Positions 35,434 to 45,165 are shown, counted from the first letter of the stretch. The stretch: 64,000 bases of DNA from Acetobacter lovaniensis (GCF_014207635.1 NZ_JACHIE010000007.1:1-64000); one strand, 5' to 3'. Notes: generated from the sequence alone by a model not told the origin. A program made the numbers and translations.

Positions 35434-38400
35434 TCAGCCGCGTAAGGTATCAGCAGGGCCTGCCCGCATAATCTGAATAACCTGTGTGGTAATTTCGGTA
35501 ATTTTATCCAGACCAAATCCTATTTTTTGCCCAACAGGAAAAAGAAGGGAGATGAGCGCCAGTGTAACAGTTTTTTCCATGTCCGGACGGCTCAGAGAGT
35601 TTTCCCGCACGGCTTTGCTGACAATGCTGTCAATTTGAAAGGCCAGATCAATCCAGCTTTGCTGCTCTTCTTCTGTTTGTTTATGGTTAAAAATTGCTGC
35701 AAAGGTTTTGAGGAACACCCCATAGTAAGCCTGTGCATGGCGGTGGCCTTCAAAAATTGCCGGAATAGTATCGAGTTTGCGTTCTGTAACCTGTTCCTCA
35801 AACTCCTTAAACAGCATGAGTTGCTTTAAAGGGTGGTCAAACAGGCTTTCTGCTTCTTCAATAACCTTGCGCAGCAGGGCGGAGAAGGCCTCTTTGGCAT
35901 AGGGGTCATCCTGCATCTCATGGTCAATAACCTTTGTAATGCGGGTGCGAATAAGGTCTGTCTCGTTACGGGTTTTTTCTTCTGTCCAGTTTTCTGGTTT
36001 TTCGTCTTCTAGTTTTTGGCCCATTTTGCCAACAGCATACAGGCCGCCAGACTCATGCACTTTTACGCCTGCCACATGCCGGTCGAGCAGTTTTTTAACC
36101 TGTTCGGCATAGTGGTCAAAGTCTACGGTCTCACCTGTATCTTGCAGCACCATCTGGCGCAGGCTGGTGAGTTGCTTCAGCGTCTCCTTGTAGGTGGCGC
36201 GGTCCTTTTCCGTAAAGCTGGTGTCTTCAAAAAACGCCACGGATTGCAGCGCCACTTTCAGGCAGGCGGCAAACTTCGTCAGCGCCTCATAGAAATCATC
36301 CCGGCGCTTGAGGTTCACGTCCACCATCTGGCCGTGTTCCTCCACCATGCGGGGCATGAGCACGGCACGCAGCTGCTGGAGGTCACTCCTGTTCTTCACG
36401 CCCTCAAAAATGGCCCAGAGCGCTTTGTGCAGGGCGGGGAGTTCGCGGTATTCCGTGCTCATCTGGCTATACAGCCCGGCAATGTCCTTCGGGTCATACC
36501 CGCCGACATTCTCGGCCGCCAGTTCGTCGTATTTGGCCAGTGTGGTGTCCAGTTCCGCCAGAATGCCGCGATAGTCGATCAGCAGCCCGTGCTTCTTCTG
36601 GTCATGTAGCCGGTTCACCCGCGCAATGGCCTGAAGCAGATTGTGCTGCTTGAGCGGCTTGTCGATATACAGCACCGCGTTCTTCGGCTCATCAAACCCG
36701 GTCAGCAGCTTGTCGACCACGATGATCAGCCTGAGATCCGGGTCATTCTCGAAGCGCTCGATGACGCCGCGCGTGTAGTCATCCTCGCTCTGGCTGCCGA
36801 CATTCTCCTTCCACCAGGCCTGGATCTCGGGCTGCCTGCGTTCATCCACTTCCGTATGGCCTTCGCGCGTATCGGGCGGGCTCATGACGATGGCGCTTTC
36901 GAACAGCCCGACCTCGTCCAGATACTGCTTGTAGCGGATGGCGGAGAGCTTGCTGTCACAGGCCAGCATGCCCTTGAGGCCGCTGTCGATGTTGCTGTCG
37001 AAATGCGTTGCCAGATCCATGGCGATCAGCCGGATGCGGTCATCCGCCTTGTAAACCTGATTGGCGCGGGCGAAGCGCTTCTTGAGGTCCGTGACCTGCT
37101 CCTCGGTCAGCCCCTGTGTGATACGCTCGAACCACGCATCAATGGCCCGGTCATTCACGTCCAGATCGGGCTTGCGCTCTTCATAGAGCAGGGGCGTCAC
37201 CGTCCCGTCCGCGACGGCCTGCTGCATGGTGTAGGAGTGGATGATCTTGCCAAAACGGTTGGTGGTCTCACTCCCTTTGAGCAGCGGTGTGCCGGTAAAG
37301 GCGATGAAGGCGGCGTTGGGCAGGGCGTGCTTCATGCGGGCATGGTTTTCACCGCCCTGACTGCGATGGCCTTCATCTACCAGCACGATAATGTCCGCGC
37401 TGTCGTTATGGCATTCGGGCAGGGTGGTGGCGGTGTGGAATTTGTTGATGAGCGAGAAGATGATGCGTTCCTGGCCGTGCCCGATCTGCTGCGCCAGACG
37501 GCGGCCTGAGGTGGCCAGCGCCTCTTCCTTGTCCTTCTTGTCCGCCAGTTCACCTCCTGTGGAGAAGGTGGTGCTCAACTGGCGTTCCAGATCCTTGCGG
37601 TCTGTCACGACAATAATGCGACATTGCTTGAGATCATCATCCAGAATGAGGGCGCGGCTGAGGAACACCATGGTGAAGGACTTGCCCGACCCCGTGGTGT
37701 GCCAGACCACGCCGCCCTCACGCCCGCCATCGCTGCGGCGGGACTTGATGCGTTCCAGCAGGCGCTTGATGCCAAAGACCTGCTGATAGCGGGCGACGAT
37801 CTTGCCTGCCTTGCGGTCGACCAGCGTGAAGAACCGCGCCATGTCCAGCAGGCGATCGGGCGAGAGCAGGCCGATCAGCAGCCGGTCCTGATCCGTGACA
37901 TGCAGCGGGCGGGAGGCCCAGTCCTCGAACCATATCCGGGCCGGGGGCTTTCGATCGGCAAACAGCGCGTCTTTTTGCGCACCCGAAAGCGGCGTGTTCT
38001 TGAGCGTCTCCATCCGGCTTTCAGGAATGTCCTCTTCCTTCCAGCTTGCCCAGAATTTTTTGGGTGTGCCGCAGGTGCCATAGCGCCCGTCATGCCCGGT
38101 GATGGACAGCAGCAGCTGGCTGTAGGCAAAAAGCTGGGGGATTTCATCTTTGTTCTGATTGCGGATGCTCTGGGAAATTCCGGCGTCCACGGTCGGGCCT
38201 TTGCCCGGCTGGCCATCAGGACGCTTGGCCTCGATCACCGCCAGCGGTATGCCGTTGACGAAACACACGATATCCGGCCTGCGCGTCTGTGTCAGATCCG
38301 TGCGGAGGACGCTGAATTCTTCGGTAAAGGTAAAGCTGTTATTTTCCGGGTTCTGCCAGTCGATGAGGGCGATGGTCGGGTTGGCCTTGCGGCCGTTAAT

Positions 38401-38730
38401 GAACTCGGTAATGGCAATGCCGAACAGCAGATGCGTGGTCATCTTGTCATTGGCATCGCGCAGGCCGGAGACGAAATCCGGATGCGTGACGTGGGAGACC
38501 AGCGCATCAATGCCCTGATCGGACAGGGCGTGTTCCTGTCCTTCAAACGTAAAGCGGCGTTTTTTCAGTTCCGCCCGCAGGAGAGAGTCCAGCACCACGG
38601 CGTCCTGTTTGCCGCCCCGCAACGCCAGCGCCTCGGATGGCGGCAGAAACCGCCAGCCGAGGGTGCTGAGCAGGGCCAATGCTGGTAGTTTGGCGCTGTA
38701 TTCTTCCTGAAACTTCGGGACGGAAACCAT
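35434..38730 (-). CDS. hsdR: Type I restriction enzyme, HsdR subunit
   Basis: A 1098-residue motor and nuclease subunit. The PD-(D/E)xK nuclease motif is RPDIVCFVNGIPLAVIEAKRP in the N-terminal part. Walker A WHTTGSGKSFTM and the DEAD-like VDEGHRS motif of the SF2 translocase follow, and later TGFDEPKNAVLYIDKPL is typical. It cuts DNA lacking the methylation made by HsdM-HsdS. The gene is GC-rich except its 3' 600 bp, which are more AT-rich. It ends the hsdM-hsdS-hsdR order. Confidence 0.95.
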   Translation of the reverse strand: MVSVPKFQEEYSAKLPALALLSTLGWRFLPPSEALALRGGKQDAVVLDSLLRAELKKRRFTFEGQEHALSDQGIDALVSHVTHPDFVSGLRDANDKMTTHLLFGIAITEFINGRKANPTIALIDWQNPENNSFTFTEEFSVLRTDLTQTRRPDIVCFVNGIPLAVIEAKRPDGQPGKGPTVDAGISQSIRNQNKDEIPQLFAYSQLLLSITGHDGRYGTCGTPKKFWASWKEEDIPESRMETLKNTPLSGAQKDALFADRKPPARIWFEDWASRPLHVTDQDRLLIGLLSPDRLLDMARFFTLVDRKAGKIVARYQQVFGIKRLLERIKSRRSDGGREGGVVWHTTGSGKSFTMVFLSRALILDDDLKQCRIIVVTDRKDLERQLSTTFSTGGELADKKDKEEALATSGRRLAQQIGHGQERIIFSLINKFHTATTLPECHNDSADIIVLVDEGHRSQGGENHARMKHALPNAAFIAFTGTPLLKGSETTNRFGKIIHSYTMQQAVADGTVTPLLYEERKPDLDVNDRAIDAWFERITQGLTEEQVTDLKKRFARANQVYKADDRIRLIAMDLATHFDSNIDSGLKGMLACDSKLSAIRYKQYLDEVGLFESAIVMSPPDTREGHTEVDERRQPEIQAWWKENVGSQSEDDYTRGVIERFENDPDLRLIIVVDKLLTGFDEPKNAVLYIDKPLKQHNLLQAIARVNRLHDQKKHGLLIDYRGILAELDTTLAKYDELAAENVGGYDPKDIAGLYSQMSTEYRELPALHKALWAIFEGVKNRSDLQQLRAVLMPRMVEEHGQMVDVNLKRRDDFYEALTKFAACLKVALQSVAFFEDTSFTEKDRATYKETLKQLTSLRQMVLQDTGETVDFDHYAEQVKKLLDRHVAGVKVHESGGLYAVGKMGQKLEDEKPENWTEEKTRNETDLIRTRITKVIDHEMQDDPYAKEAFSALLRKVIEEAESLFDHPLKQLMLFKEFEEQVTERKLDTIPAIFEGHRHAQAYYGVFLKTFAAIFNHKQTEEEQQSWIDLAFQIDSIVSKAVRENSLSRPDMEKTVTLALISLLFPVGQKIGFGLDKITEITTQVIQIMRAGPADTLRG

Positions 38731-38759
38731 GTTTTCAAATATCCTGTTTCTGAAATACC

Positions 38760-39902
38760 TTAATCGACCGTCACGCGGCGCTTGCCCGTGAGAAGTTGCT
38801 GCATCAGGGCTTTCTTCTCCTGACGCAGGCGCAAAAGGTCGGATTCAAGGGCGGTGATTTCTTCGTCTGCTGAGCTCAGGACAGCAGCTATGGCTTTCTG
38901 TTCATTCGTATCTATTGGATGATGTATCAGAAGTGATTCCAGAGATTTTTTTTGAATATTGGGAAGTCCTGATCCAACCCTAAGTCTCATGATTGTGGGC
39001 TGTGAAAATTTTAGAGTTTGATAAAGAAATTCGATGAATATCTTGGGTTGTTCTACAGAATAACAATGTCCGCCGCACCAAAATTTTTCTTTTTGGTAAT
39101 CAACATATCCACACGAATTTCCTCCTTCGCTGATAGTGATCGTACCTGCTGGGCGATTGGCCTCATTCGTATATCCTGATGGAGTAATCCCGCCGTTAAT
39201 TACTGGAAATGTTCCATCACTCACACAGTCAAGACGATTGAGCTGTGAACCTTTGGTGAGTTGCGCAGTTTTCTTGAAAGGTAACGTCTCCCACTCCCCC
39301 GTGAACCCCGGGAGGCGCTTTTTGCCTGTGAGGAGTTGCTGCATGAGGGCTTTTTTCTGCTGCTGGCTGTTGGCCAGAAGCTCCTCCGTCCCCTCAATCG
39401 CACGATCCCACGTCGAGAGGATCGCCGCGATCTTCTTCTGTTCGGGGAGAGGGGGAAGGAGGATGTTTGAACTTTTGATGGTTTTTAAAGATAAATTTCG
39501 TATTGTTGTGCCTGTTAACTCTGACAGAAAGTAGTTTTGTAGATGTGACGATCTTAGGGAGTGAAGAATAAAAATAAGATCTATGCTCTTCTTTATATTA
39601 AGGTAGCAGGCGCTTTTACCAAGAACAACACGCTCATTGTTATATAAACATGTATTTCCAATTGTGCCGTTTATAGACATAAGAATGGTATTTGATCCAA
39701 TGTCTTTTTTGTATTTTTCATAATCACGCTGAGAAACCTTTTTTGTATTTTCAAAAAAGTTCAGGCCATCAGTTTGTATATTATTGCCGTTTACAAAGAA
39801 AACGTCAGAATTTTCATCGTAATTAGGTGTTGTATGTATACCATCGCTGATCTTCTCGCATAGATCACCAAGTCTTTCTTCTTTCCACCCCTCAGGAAGC
39901 AT
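38760..39902 (-). CDS. hsdS: Type I restriction enzyme, specificity subunit HsdS
   Basis: A 380-residue protein with two target-recognition domains. Each is followed by a conserved helical repeat (QQKKALMQQLLTGKKRLPGF near the middle, QEKKALMQQLLTGKRR at the end). The recognition domains are strikingly AT-rich compared with the surrounding genes, as expected for sequence swapped by recombination. It guides methylation and cleavage to a bipartite site. It overlaps hsdM by 11 bp. Confidence 0.93.
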   Translation of the reverse strand: MLPEGWKEERLGDLCEKISDGIHTTPNYDENSDVFFVNGNNIQTDGLNFFENTKKVSQRDYEKYKKDIGSNTILMSINGTIGNTCLYNNERVVLGKSACYLNIKKSIDLIFILHSLRSSHLQNYFLSELTGTTIRNLSLKTIKSSNILLPPLPEQKKIAAILSTWDRAIEGTEELLANSQQQKKALMQQLLTGKKRLPGFTGEWETLPFKKTAQLTKGSQLNRLDCVSDGTFPVINGGITPSGYTNEANRPAGTITISEGGNSCGYVDYQKEKFWCGGHCYSVEQPKIFIEFLYQTLKFSQPTIMRLRVGSGLPNIQKKSLESLLIHHPIDTNEQKAIAAVLSSADEEITALESDLLRLRQEKKALMQQLLTGKRRVTVD

Positions 39903-41418
39903 AACCCAGCTCCTTCAGATAAGCGTCCATCTGGGCTTCCAGCTTTGACAGTTCCGCCTTGATCTCCGCCCGTTCCTTGCGCACGGCGTTCAGGTCAATC
40001 TCCTCTTCTTCCTCAAATGTATCGACATAACGCGGAATGTTCAGGTTGTAGTTGTTCTCCCTGATCTCGTCCGGCGTGGCGAGGTGGGCGTATTTGTCCA
40101 CGTCCTTGCGGGCGCGGTAGGTGTCCACAATCTTCGTGATGTTCTCTTCGGTCAGTACGTTCTGGTTCTTGCCCGCCTTGAACTCGCGGCTGGCGTCAAT
40201 GAACAGCACGTCCTTCGTCTTGCGGTCCTTGCGGAAGATCAGGATGGCGGCCGGAATGCCCGTGCCAAAGAACAGCTTTTCCGGCAGGCCGATCACCGCA
40301 TCCAGCAGGTTTTCCTCAATCAGCTTCTGGCGGATTTTGCCTTCCGAACTGCCCCGGAACAGCACGCCATGCGGCACCACAACACCCATGCGGCCCGTGC
40401 GATCCTTCAGCGTGGCAATCATGTGCAGGATAAAGGCGTAATCACCCTTGGTCTTGGGCGGCACGCCCCGGGCAAAGCGGTGATGCACGTCCTGCTCAGC
40501 CTCGTCATGCCCCCATTTGTCGAGGCTGAAGGGCGGGTTGGCTGTCACCACATCAAAGCGCATCAGGTGGTTCTTGTCATCCAGCAGCTTGGGGTTGCGG
40601 ATGGTGTCGCCCCATTCAATGCGATGATTGTCCTCACCATGCAGGAACATGTTCATCTTGGCAAACGACCATGTGGAGCCAATGGCTTCCTGCCCATACA
40701 GGGCGTAGTCCTTGCTGCCGTTATGGTTTTGCGTCACCTGCTTGCCGCACTTCATGAGCAGGGAGGCCGAACCACAGGCCGGGTCACAAATGCTCTCACC
40801 CGGCTGAGGGCTTAGAATACGGGCCAGCAGTTCACTCACTTCCGGCGGGGTGTAGAACTCGCCCGCCTTCTGTCCGCCACTGGCGGCAAAGTTCTTGATC
40901 AGGAATTCATAGCCGTTGCCAATCACATCCAGATTGCCAACGCGTGAGGGGCGCAGGTTCAGGTCAGGCTTGGCAAAATCTTCCAGCAGATGCCGCAGAA
41001 TGGTGTTTTTCTGCTTTTCATCACCCAGCTTGTCAGAATTGAAGCTGATGTCCTGGAAGACGCTCTTGCCTGCGTCCTTCAGCTTGGTGCCATTGGCCTC
41101 TTCAATGGCGTGCAGCGCCTTGTCAATCCGCTCGCCATTGCCGGGGGCATTGCGTTCTTTATAGAGGGTATAGAAATCAGCACCTTTTGGCAGAACAAAG
41201 CGTTCCTGCTGAAGCATGGCTTCAATCAGGTCCGGATTGTCCCCATATTCCTTTTTGTAAGCATCATAATGGTCCTGCCACACATCGGAGATGTATTTCA
41301 GGAACAGCAGGGTCAGCACGTAATCGCGGTAGGTGTCAGGGCTGACGGTGCCACGAAAGGTATCGCACGCGCTCCATAGGGTTCTGTTAACGGTATCTTG
41401 TGAAATTTTTTCGGTCAT
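39892..41418 (-). CDS. hsdM: Type I restriction enzyme, methyltransferase HsdM
   Basis: A 508-residue N6-adenine methyltransferase. The AdoMet motif is DPACGSASLLMK and the catalytic motif IV is TANPPFS. The N-terminal HsdM helical domain starts TLWSACDTFRGTVSPDTYRDYVLTLLFLKYISDVW. ATG 41418 follows a GTG one codon upstream; AGGAC lies before both. It methylates adenines at the HsdS target. Confidence 0.95.
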   Translation of the reverse strand: MTEKISQDTVNRTLWSACDTFRGTVSPDTYRDYVLTLLFLKYISDVWQDHYDAYKKEYGDNPDLIEAMLQQERFVLPKGADFYTLYKERNAPGNGERIDKALHAIEEANGTKLKDAGKSVFQDISFNSDKLGDEKQKNTILRHLLEDFAKPDLNLRPSRVGNLDVIGNGYEFLIKNFAASGGQKAGEFYTPPEVSELLARILSPQPGESICDPACGSASLLMKCGKQVTQNHNGSKDYALYGQEAIGSTWSFAKMNMFLHGEDNHRIEWGDTIRNPKLLDDKNHLMRFDVVTANPPFSLDKWGHDEAEQDVHHRFARGVPPKTKGDYAFILHMIATLKDRTGRMGVVVPHGVLFRGSSEGKIRQKLIEENLLDAVIGLPEKLFFGTGIPAAILIFRKDRKTKDVLFIDASREFKAGKNQNVLTEENITKIVDTYRARKDVDKYAHLATPDEIRENNYNLNIPRYVDTFEEEEEIDLNAVRKERAEIKAELSKLEAQMDAYLKELGYAS

Positions 41419-41439
41419 CACTGTTGTCCTGCTTTCAAA

Positions 41440-42036
41440 TCAGCGTGCCAGAAGGTCTCTGGCTAGTCCGGTCATAATGTGTTGATTGCTTTGGCGAAGG
41501 CGCATCAGAAGGGTTTCTTCTTGGTGCATGGCTAACGCCACGCCCGCAAGCTTCTGCTGTTCGGCAAGGGGGGGTAACGCAAGGGGCGTTGTTTCCAGCA
41601 CTGTGCGGGCAATGTTACGCACAAGGGTAGAACTCTGGGCATTTTGCTCTAGGTGGCGCTGTACGGGGTCTTGGTTCAGCCACCATGCCAAATAAGCGGG
41701 CAACAGGCTGGCTTTCTTGGTGCGCAGCAGAAAGAAATGGGGGGCAGCAACGGCCTTAAGGGTGCCAATCTGCTCATCAATTAAAACAGCACGAGACACG
41801 TTGCCACGGGCCGGAAAGAGAACATCCCCCGTTTGCAACCAGTCTGGTTCACGCCGCCCCGGCACGGTAGTGCGCACGCAAGAGGCCCAGTTGACCCCAT
41901 CGGGCGCAGTATCGCGCATTTGCACAACTAGTGTCTCAGCACCCGCAACAGGCTCAATCCGCCCTCTAAAGGGGTGGCCTGCTATGATTGTTACCTGCGC
42001 TGAGAGGGGTAGTTTTTTCACACCATTGTCTTTCAT
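41440..42036 (-). CDS. Half-size HsdS-like protein, one recognition domain
   Basis: A 198-residue protein resembling one half of an HsdS. A single target-recognition domain (residues about 10-150, ending ARTVLETTPLALPPLAEQQKLAGVAL) is followed by one helical spacer, without the second half. It lies 21 bp upstream of hsdM on the same strand, so it is first in the hsd operon. It may be an alternative or regulatory specificity protein that could dimerise, or a decayed gene; it is intact in frame. Confidence 0.7.
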   Translation of the reverse strand: MKDNGVKKLPLSAQVTIIAGHPFRGRIEPVAGAETLVVQMRDTAPDGVNWASCVRTTVPGRREPDWLQTGDVLFPARGNVSRAVLIDEQIGTLKAVAAPHFFLLRTKKASLLPAYLAWWLNQDPVQRHLEQNAQSSTLVRNIARTVLETTPLALPPLAEQQKLAGVALAMHQEETLLMRLRQSNQHIMTGLARDLLAR

Positions 42037-42151
42037 GTGGTGTAGATGCTCTCATAAACGGGTGTCGTCAACAGATTTTTTCCGCTCCACTTCCTTTGGT
42101 GCGGTTTGAGGGGGCAATTCCTTCATGTTGCTCTTTGTGGCTGGGTTAAGC

Positions 42152-43777
42152 TTATTCAGGCAGCGGAATATGAAAGGTGGGATAGTTCAGAGCCTCTACG
42201 ACCTGTTGCAGGTTCTGTACAGCAATGCCGCTTGTGTAGGTTGTGGTACCCTGAGACCGATGGCTGGCTTCATGGCCCAGCAAGGTATCAATCCAGAGTT
42301 CTCTGATATTGCCACCTTGGTTTCGCAGTTTGGTCGAAACTGTATGCCGGAAAGAATGGAAGGTGACACTTTCTGGCAGGCCAAGGCGTTTCTTGAATTT
42401 TGAAAAGGCTTGGGCAAAGTCCGTTCCGCGGCCTCGGGCGGAGGAGTTCAGGTCTGGGAACAGGTAATGTTCTCCCTCCTGCACAAGGTCGAGCACACCC
42501 CATTGCAAAAGATGGCTATGGATAGGGATAAGCCGTGTTCCAGCTACTGTTTTGGGTGACCAGTTATCCTCCGGGTGAGGGCGGACATGGAAGCAGCGAA
42601 TGCCATTGACGGTCACAATATCCTGCGTGCGCAGGTTGCAGAGTTCCCCAAGGCGCATGCCGGTATACAGGGCGATGGTAATCATCCCGACATAACTGCG
42701 TAAGGATGTTGTGGTGCTTGTCCAGCGTGCTGTGGAAAGCTGGGCCAGTTCGAGGTCTGTCCAGTCCCGACGGTCAATCTTCTGGGTGACATCATAGCTC
42801 CACCCGGCCCAGGGATTACGGGTCACGATTTCGCGTTGTACCAGGTGCCCCCAGAGGGCGGAGAGGCGTGAGAAATGGTTTTTGACCGTCTTACCGCTGA
42901 GGGTTTCCAGCTCTTGCTCCTTGGCGCGCACAATTGCGTCATGAATGCCAGGAGAGTTCTTATGTTTGCCATGCGTAGAGGGCAGGGCGAAGAGCATATC
43001 CCGGAACTCCCCAGCCACCCCGCCGGTAATCTGGTCAACAGGCTTGTCGCCAAAGGCTTCTACAAAAAGACCGATGGTCTTGCCGGTATCGCGAATAATG
43101 CCGGGGCTTTTGGTTTTATCACGGTAAATGAACTGCTCAGCCATTTCCGTGATGGTCGGCGCTGTCGTCTTCTTAGCGTTGGGTGTGGCTTTGTTGGGAG
43201 CTGTGCGGGCGGAGGGCTCCGCCTGCACAGGCATGAAGGCGGCCTCCGTTTCCTGCGCTGAGTTTTTGATAGACACCACGATGCTGCTCAGGTTGGCAAT
43301 CTGCTCGCGCAGCATGGTTTTTTCTGTGGCGTTGCGTAGATAGTCCTTGGAGGCCGTGGCGTGCAGTTTTTTGAAGCCTGCCATCAGCCTGTCTATGCCG
43401 TCATTGGATATCTTAATAAACTCTTGCAGTTGCTTCAGGCTGTGCGCCTTGTCGAGGTAGAACCTTGCCTTTTCATAAGTGCGTTCGAGTCTCACTTTCT
43501 TTTCTTCAATAGCAATCATACGGTCTGTATCGCGTATGAGGTCCTCATAGTGGGCAAGAAGCTTTCTCAGTTCTTCTGGAGAGGCGTCTTCGTACATGGC
43601 TTTGGCTTTACTAAAGAACAGTCCTGTTCTGGCATAAAGCCCGGCTGCGCGTTCGCGTGCAACCCGTTTGCTGTTGGTCTGGAGAGAGAGCGAGATTTCT
43701 GTGCGGCCCAGCAGGGGGCGAAGGGTGTGGGGAATGGCACGGCGGAAGTGGTAGTGTGAGCCAAGCAGACGGAGCAT
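42152..43777 (-). CDS. Tyrosine recombinase (integrase of the middle island)
   Basis: A 541-residue phage-type integrase with first Arg in YTGMRLGELCNLR, HSFRH box, second His in LLGHEASHRSQ and probable nucleophile in TTTYTS. It starts 87 bp from the tRNA-Leu gene and points away from it, so the tRNA 3' end is its attachment site. It is a paralogue of the left integrase with similar length and domain plan. ATG 43777 is preferred; an ATG at 43789 falls within the palindrome. Confidence 0.9.
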   Translation of the reverse strand: MLRLLGSHYHFRRAIPHTLRPLLGRTEISLSLQTNSKRVARERAAGLYARTGLFFSKAKAMYEDASPEELRKLLAHYEDLIRDTDRMIAIEEKKVRLERTYEKARFYLDKAHSLKQLQEFIKISNDGIDRLMAGFKKLHATASKDYLRNATEKTMLREQIANLSSIVVSIKNSAQETEAAFMPVQAEPSARTAPNKATPNAKKTTAPTITEMAEQFIYRDKTKSPGIIRDTGKTIGLFVEAFGDKPVDQITGGVAGEFRDMLFALPSTHGKHKNSPGIHDAIVRAKEQELETLSGKTVKNHFSRLSALWGHLVQREIVTRNPWAGWSYDVTQKIDRRDWTDLELAQLSTARWTSTTTSLRSYVGMITIALYTGMRLGELCNLRTQDIVTVNGIRCFHVRPHPEDNWSPKTVAGTRLIPIHSHLLQWGVLDLVQEGEHYLFPDLNSSARGRGTDFAQAFSKFKKRLGLPESVTFHSFRHTVSTKLRNQGGNIRELWIDTLLGHEASHRSQGTTTYTSGIAVQNLQQVVEALNYPTFHIPLPE

Positions 43778-43782
43778 GTCGG

Positions 43783-43797
43783 TTCCCATTATGGGAA
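43783..43797. promoter_or_regulatory. Palindrome TTCCCATTATGGGAA before the second integrase
   Basis: The same 15-bp palindrome core stands before the left integrase (24564-24578). It lies six bases upstream of the preferred start and would overlap the leader, so it may be a repressor or integrase site. Confidence 0.6.
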
Positions 43798-43864
43798 GGT
43801 GAACGGGACACGGTCCTTTTGTCCTGCCAAGCAGGTACTTTATTCAATATTTTCAATAGGTTAG

Positions 43865-43950
43865 TGGTGCGAACTGCGGGACTCGAACCCGCACGCCCAT
43901 ACGGGCTGGAGATTTTAAGTCTCCTGCGTCTACCATTCCGCCAAGTTCGC
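43865..43950 (-). tRNA. tRNA-Leu (UAA)
   Basis: An 86-base tRNA. The acceptor stem GCGAACT pairs with AGTTCGC, and the 3' ACCA is encoded. The anticodon loop CTTAAAA reads UAA. The long variable arm (CCCGTATGGGCG region) and the GGTTCGAGTCC TPsiC arm are typical of leucine tRNAs. It is complete and serves as the attachment site: its last 25-26 bases are duplicated at 24620-24645. Confidence 0.95.
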
Positions 43951-44015
43951 ATATGCTTTGTATGGCCTATGCGGCTGTTCTTTAGCATGCTTCAGCTATT
44001 GCGCAAATCTTCGGT

Positions 44016-44738
44016 TTATCTAGCTTGCAAAAGGAGTGGTCCTTTCTGTCGGAGCCATGTTTCAGCTTGTGTTTTATGTGGTGTGATTCTGTTCACGCAT
44101 TGCCAGAAGAGTGGACCGTGGTTCATGTGCAGGAGGTGGCTCAGTTCATGGGCAATCAGGTAGTGCCGTACCAGTTCCGGGGCCATGATTACGCGCCAGG
44201 ATAGCATGATCCGCCCTGTTGATGAGCAACTTCCCCAGCGGCTGGATGTGTCTCGGATGTCCACCCGGGTCGGGCGCAGGCCTGTGTAATGGGCCATTGC
44301 CTGCACTTCTCTTTTCAATACGGTCGCGGCATGGCTGCGGAGAAAATCGGTCACGCGCCTGTTAATGAACGCTACATCTCCACTGACCATAAGGTGGTCG
44401 TTTTCCAGCCATGCGCCCCCCAGTTGTTCTGGGGAGTGGACAATCCGGTATGGCTTTCCTTCAATCAGAATTATGTTATTGGCTGAAAAGAACGGTGCTT
44501 TTTCCAGTTTCTTTAAACGCTCACTAATCCATGCATGATTTTTCTGGACAAATGAAAGTGCCTGGGCGGAGGTGCAGCCTTGCGGGATGGTCACAACAAG
44601 CTGTTGCTCGTGCGGCGCAATGCGCAGGGTTAGGTGCCTTGCCCGTAAGGAGTGTTTCCAGATGACCTGTAAAGGCTCCTGAGCAGAAATGTTAATTTCC
44701 GTCGGGAGTTGCTGCAGGCTCTGCTGGCCAGTCAACAA
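44016..44738 (-). CDS. YgjP-like metallopeptidase (DUF45), chromosomal copy
   Basis: A 240-residue zinc-metalloprotein with HELSHLLHMNHGPLFW, the same motif as the copy in the restriction locus. Its assigned ATG lies 47 bp inside the preceding cysteine-cluster gene, so a later start is possible, though none is marked by a ribosome site. It is the last gene of the operon beginning at 47851. Confidence 0.8.
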   Translation of the reverse strand: MLTGQQSLQQLPTEINISAQEPLQVIWKHSLRARHLTLRIAPHEQQLVVTIPQGCTSAQALSFVQKNHAWISERLKKLEKAPFFSANNIILIEGKPYRIVHSPEQLGGAWLENDHLMVSGDVAFINRRVTDFLRSHAATVLKREVQAMAHYTGLRPTRVDIRDTSSRWGSCSSTGRIMLSWRVIMAPELVRHYLIAHELSHLLHMNHGPLFWQCVNRITPHKTQAETWLRQKGPLLLQAR

Positions 44739-45165
44739 TGTAATCCTCCAGTGCTCCTGCGCGTCTTTCGCTAATGCAGCGTCCGGCGGCGGATGCGCCG
44801 GAGGTGATAACCGTGCTGGGGTCGCCTGTGATCAGTGGGTGCCATGCGGGCAGGTCGTGTCCGTCAGACAGTCGCTTGTAAGCACAGTCTGGAGGGAGCC
44901 AGTCCAGATCAGGGATCATGGCGGGGGTTAAGGTCACGCAATCCTGCACTTTACGGTGGCGGTTGGGATAGTCCGTGCACTGGCATGTTTTTACGTCCAG
45001 AAGTCTGCAGGCGACAGATGTATAATGAAGTTCTTCCGTGTCATCATCACGAAGTTTGTGCAGGCAGCACCGACCACAGCCATCGCATAGAGACTCCCAT
45101 TGTTCGGTTGTCATGTCCACAAGGGGAGTCGTTTTCCAGAAGGGGGCAGAGGGTGAGGATGTCAT
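44692..45165 (-). CDS. YkgJ/YcgN-family cysteine-cluster protein
   Basis: A 157-residue protein of the UPF0260 (YcgN) type. Cysteines occur in the set CDGCGRCCLHKL, VACRLLDVKTCQCTDYPNR, DCV and LPPDCAYK, a likely zinc or iron-sulphur site. The function is unknown. Its ATG overlaps the stop of the half-permease by four bases. Confidence 0.9.
   Translation of the reverse strand: MTSSPSAPFWKTTPLVDMTTEQWESLCDGCGRCCLHKLRDDDTEELHYTSVACRLLDVKTCQCTDYPNRHRKVQDCVTLTPAMIPDLDWLPPDCAYKRLSDGHDLPAWHPLITGDPSTVITSGASAAGRCISERRAGALEDYIVDWPAEPAATPDGN

Noticed and set aside
36643-38688. Long plus-strand frames opposite hsdR
   Set aside because: Antisense shadow of a GC-rich gene; no motifs or ribosome sites.
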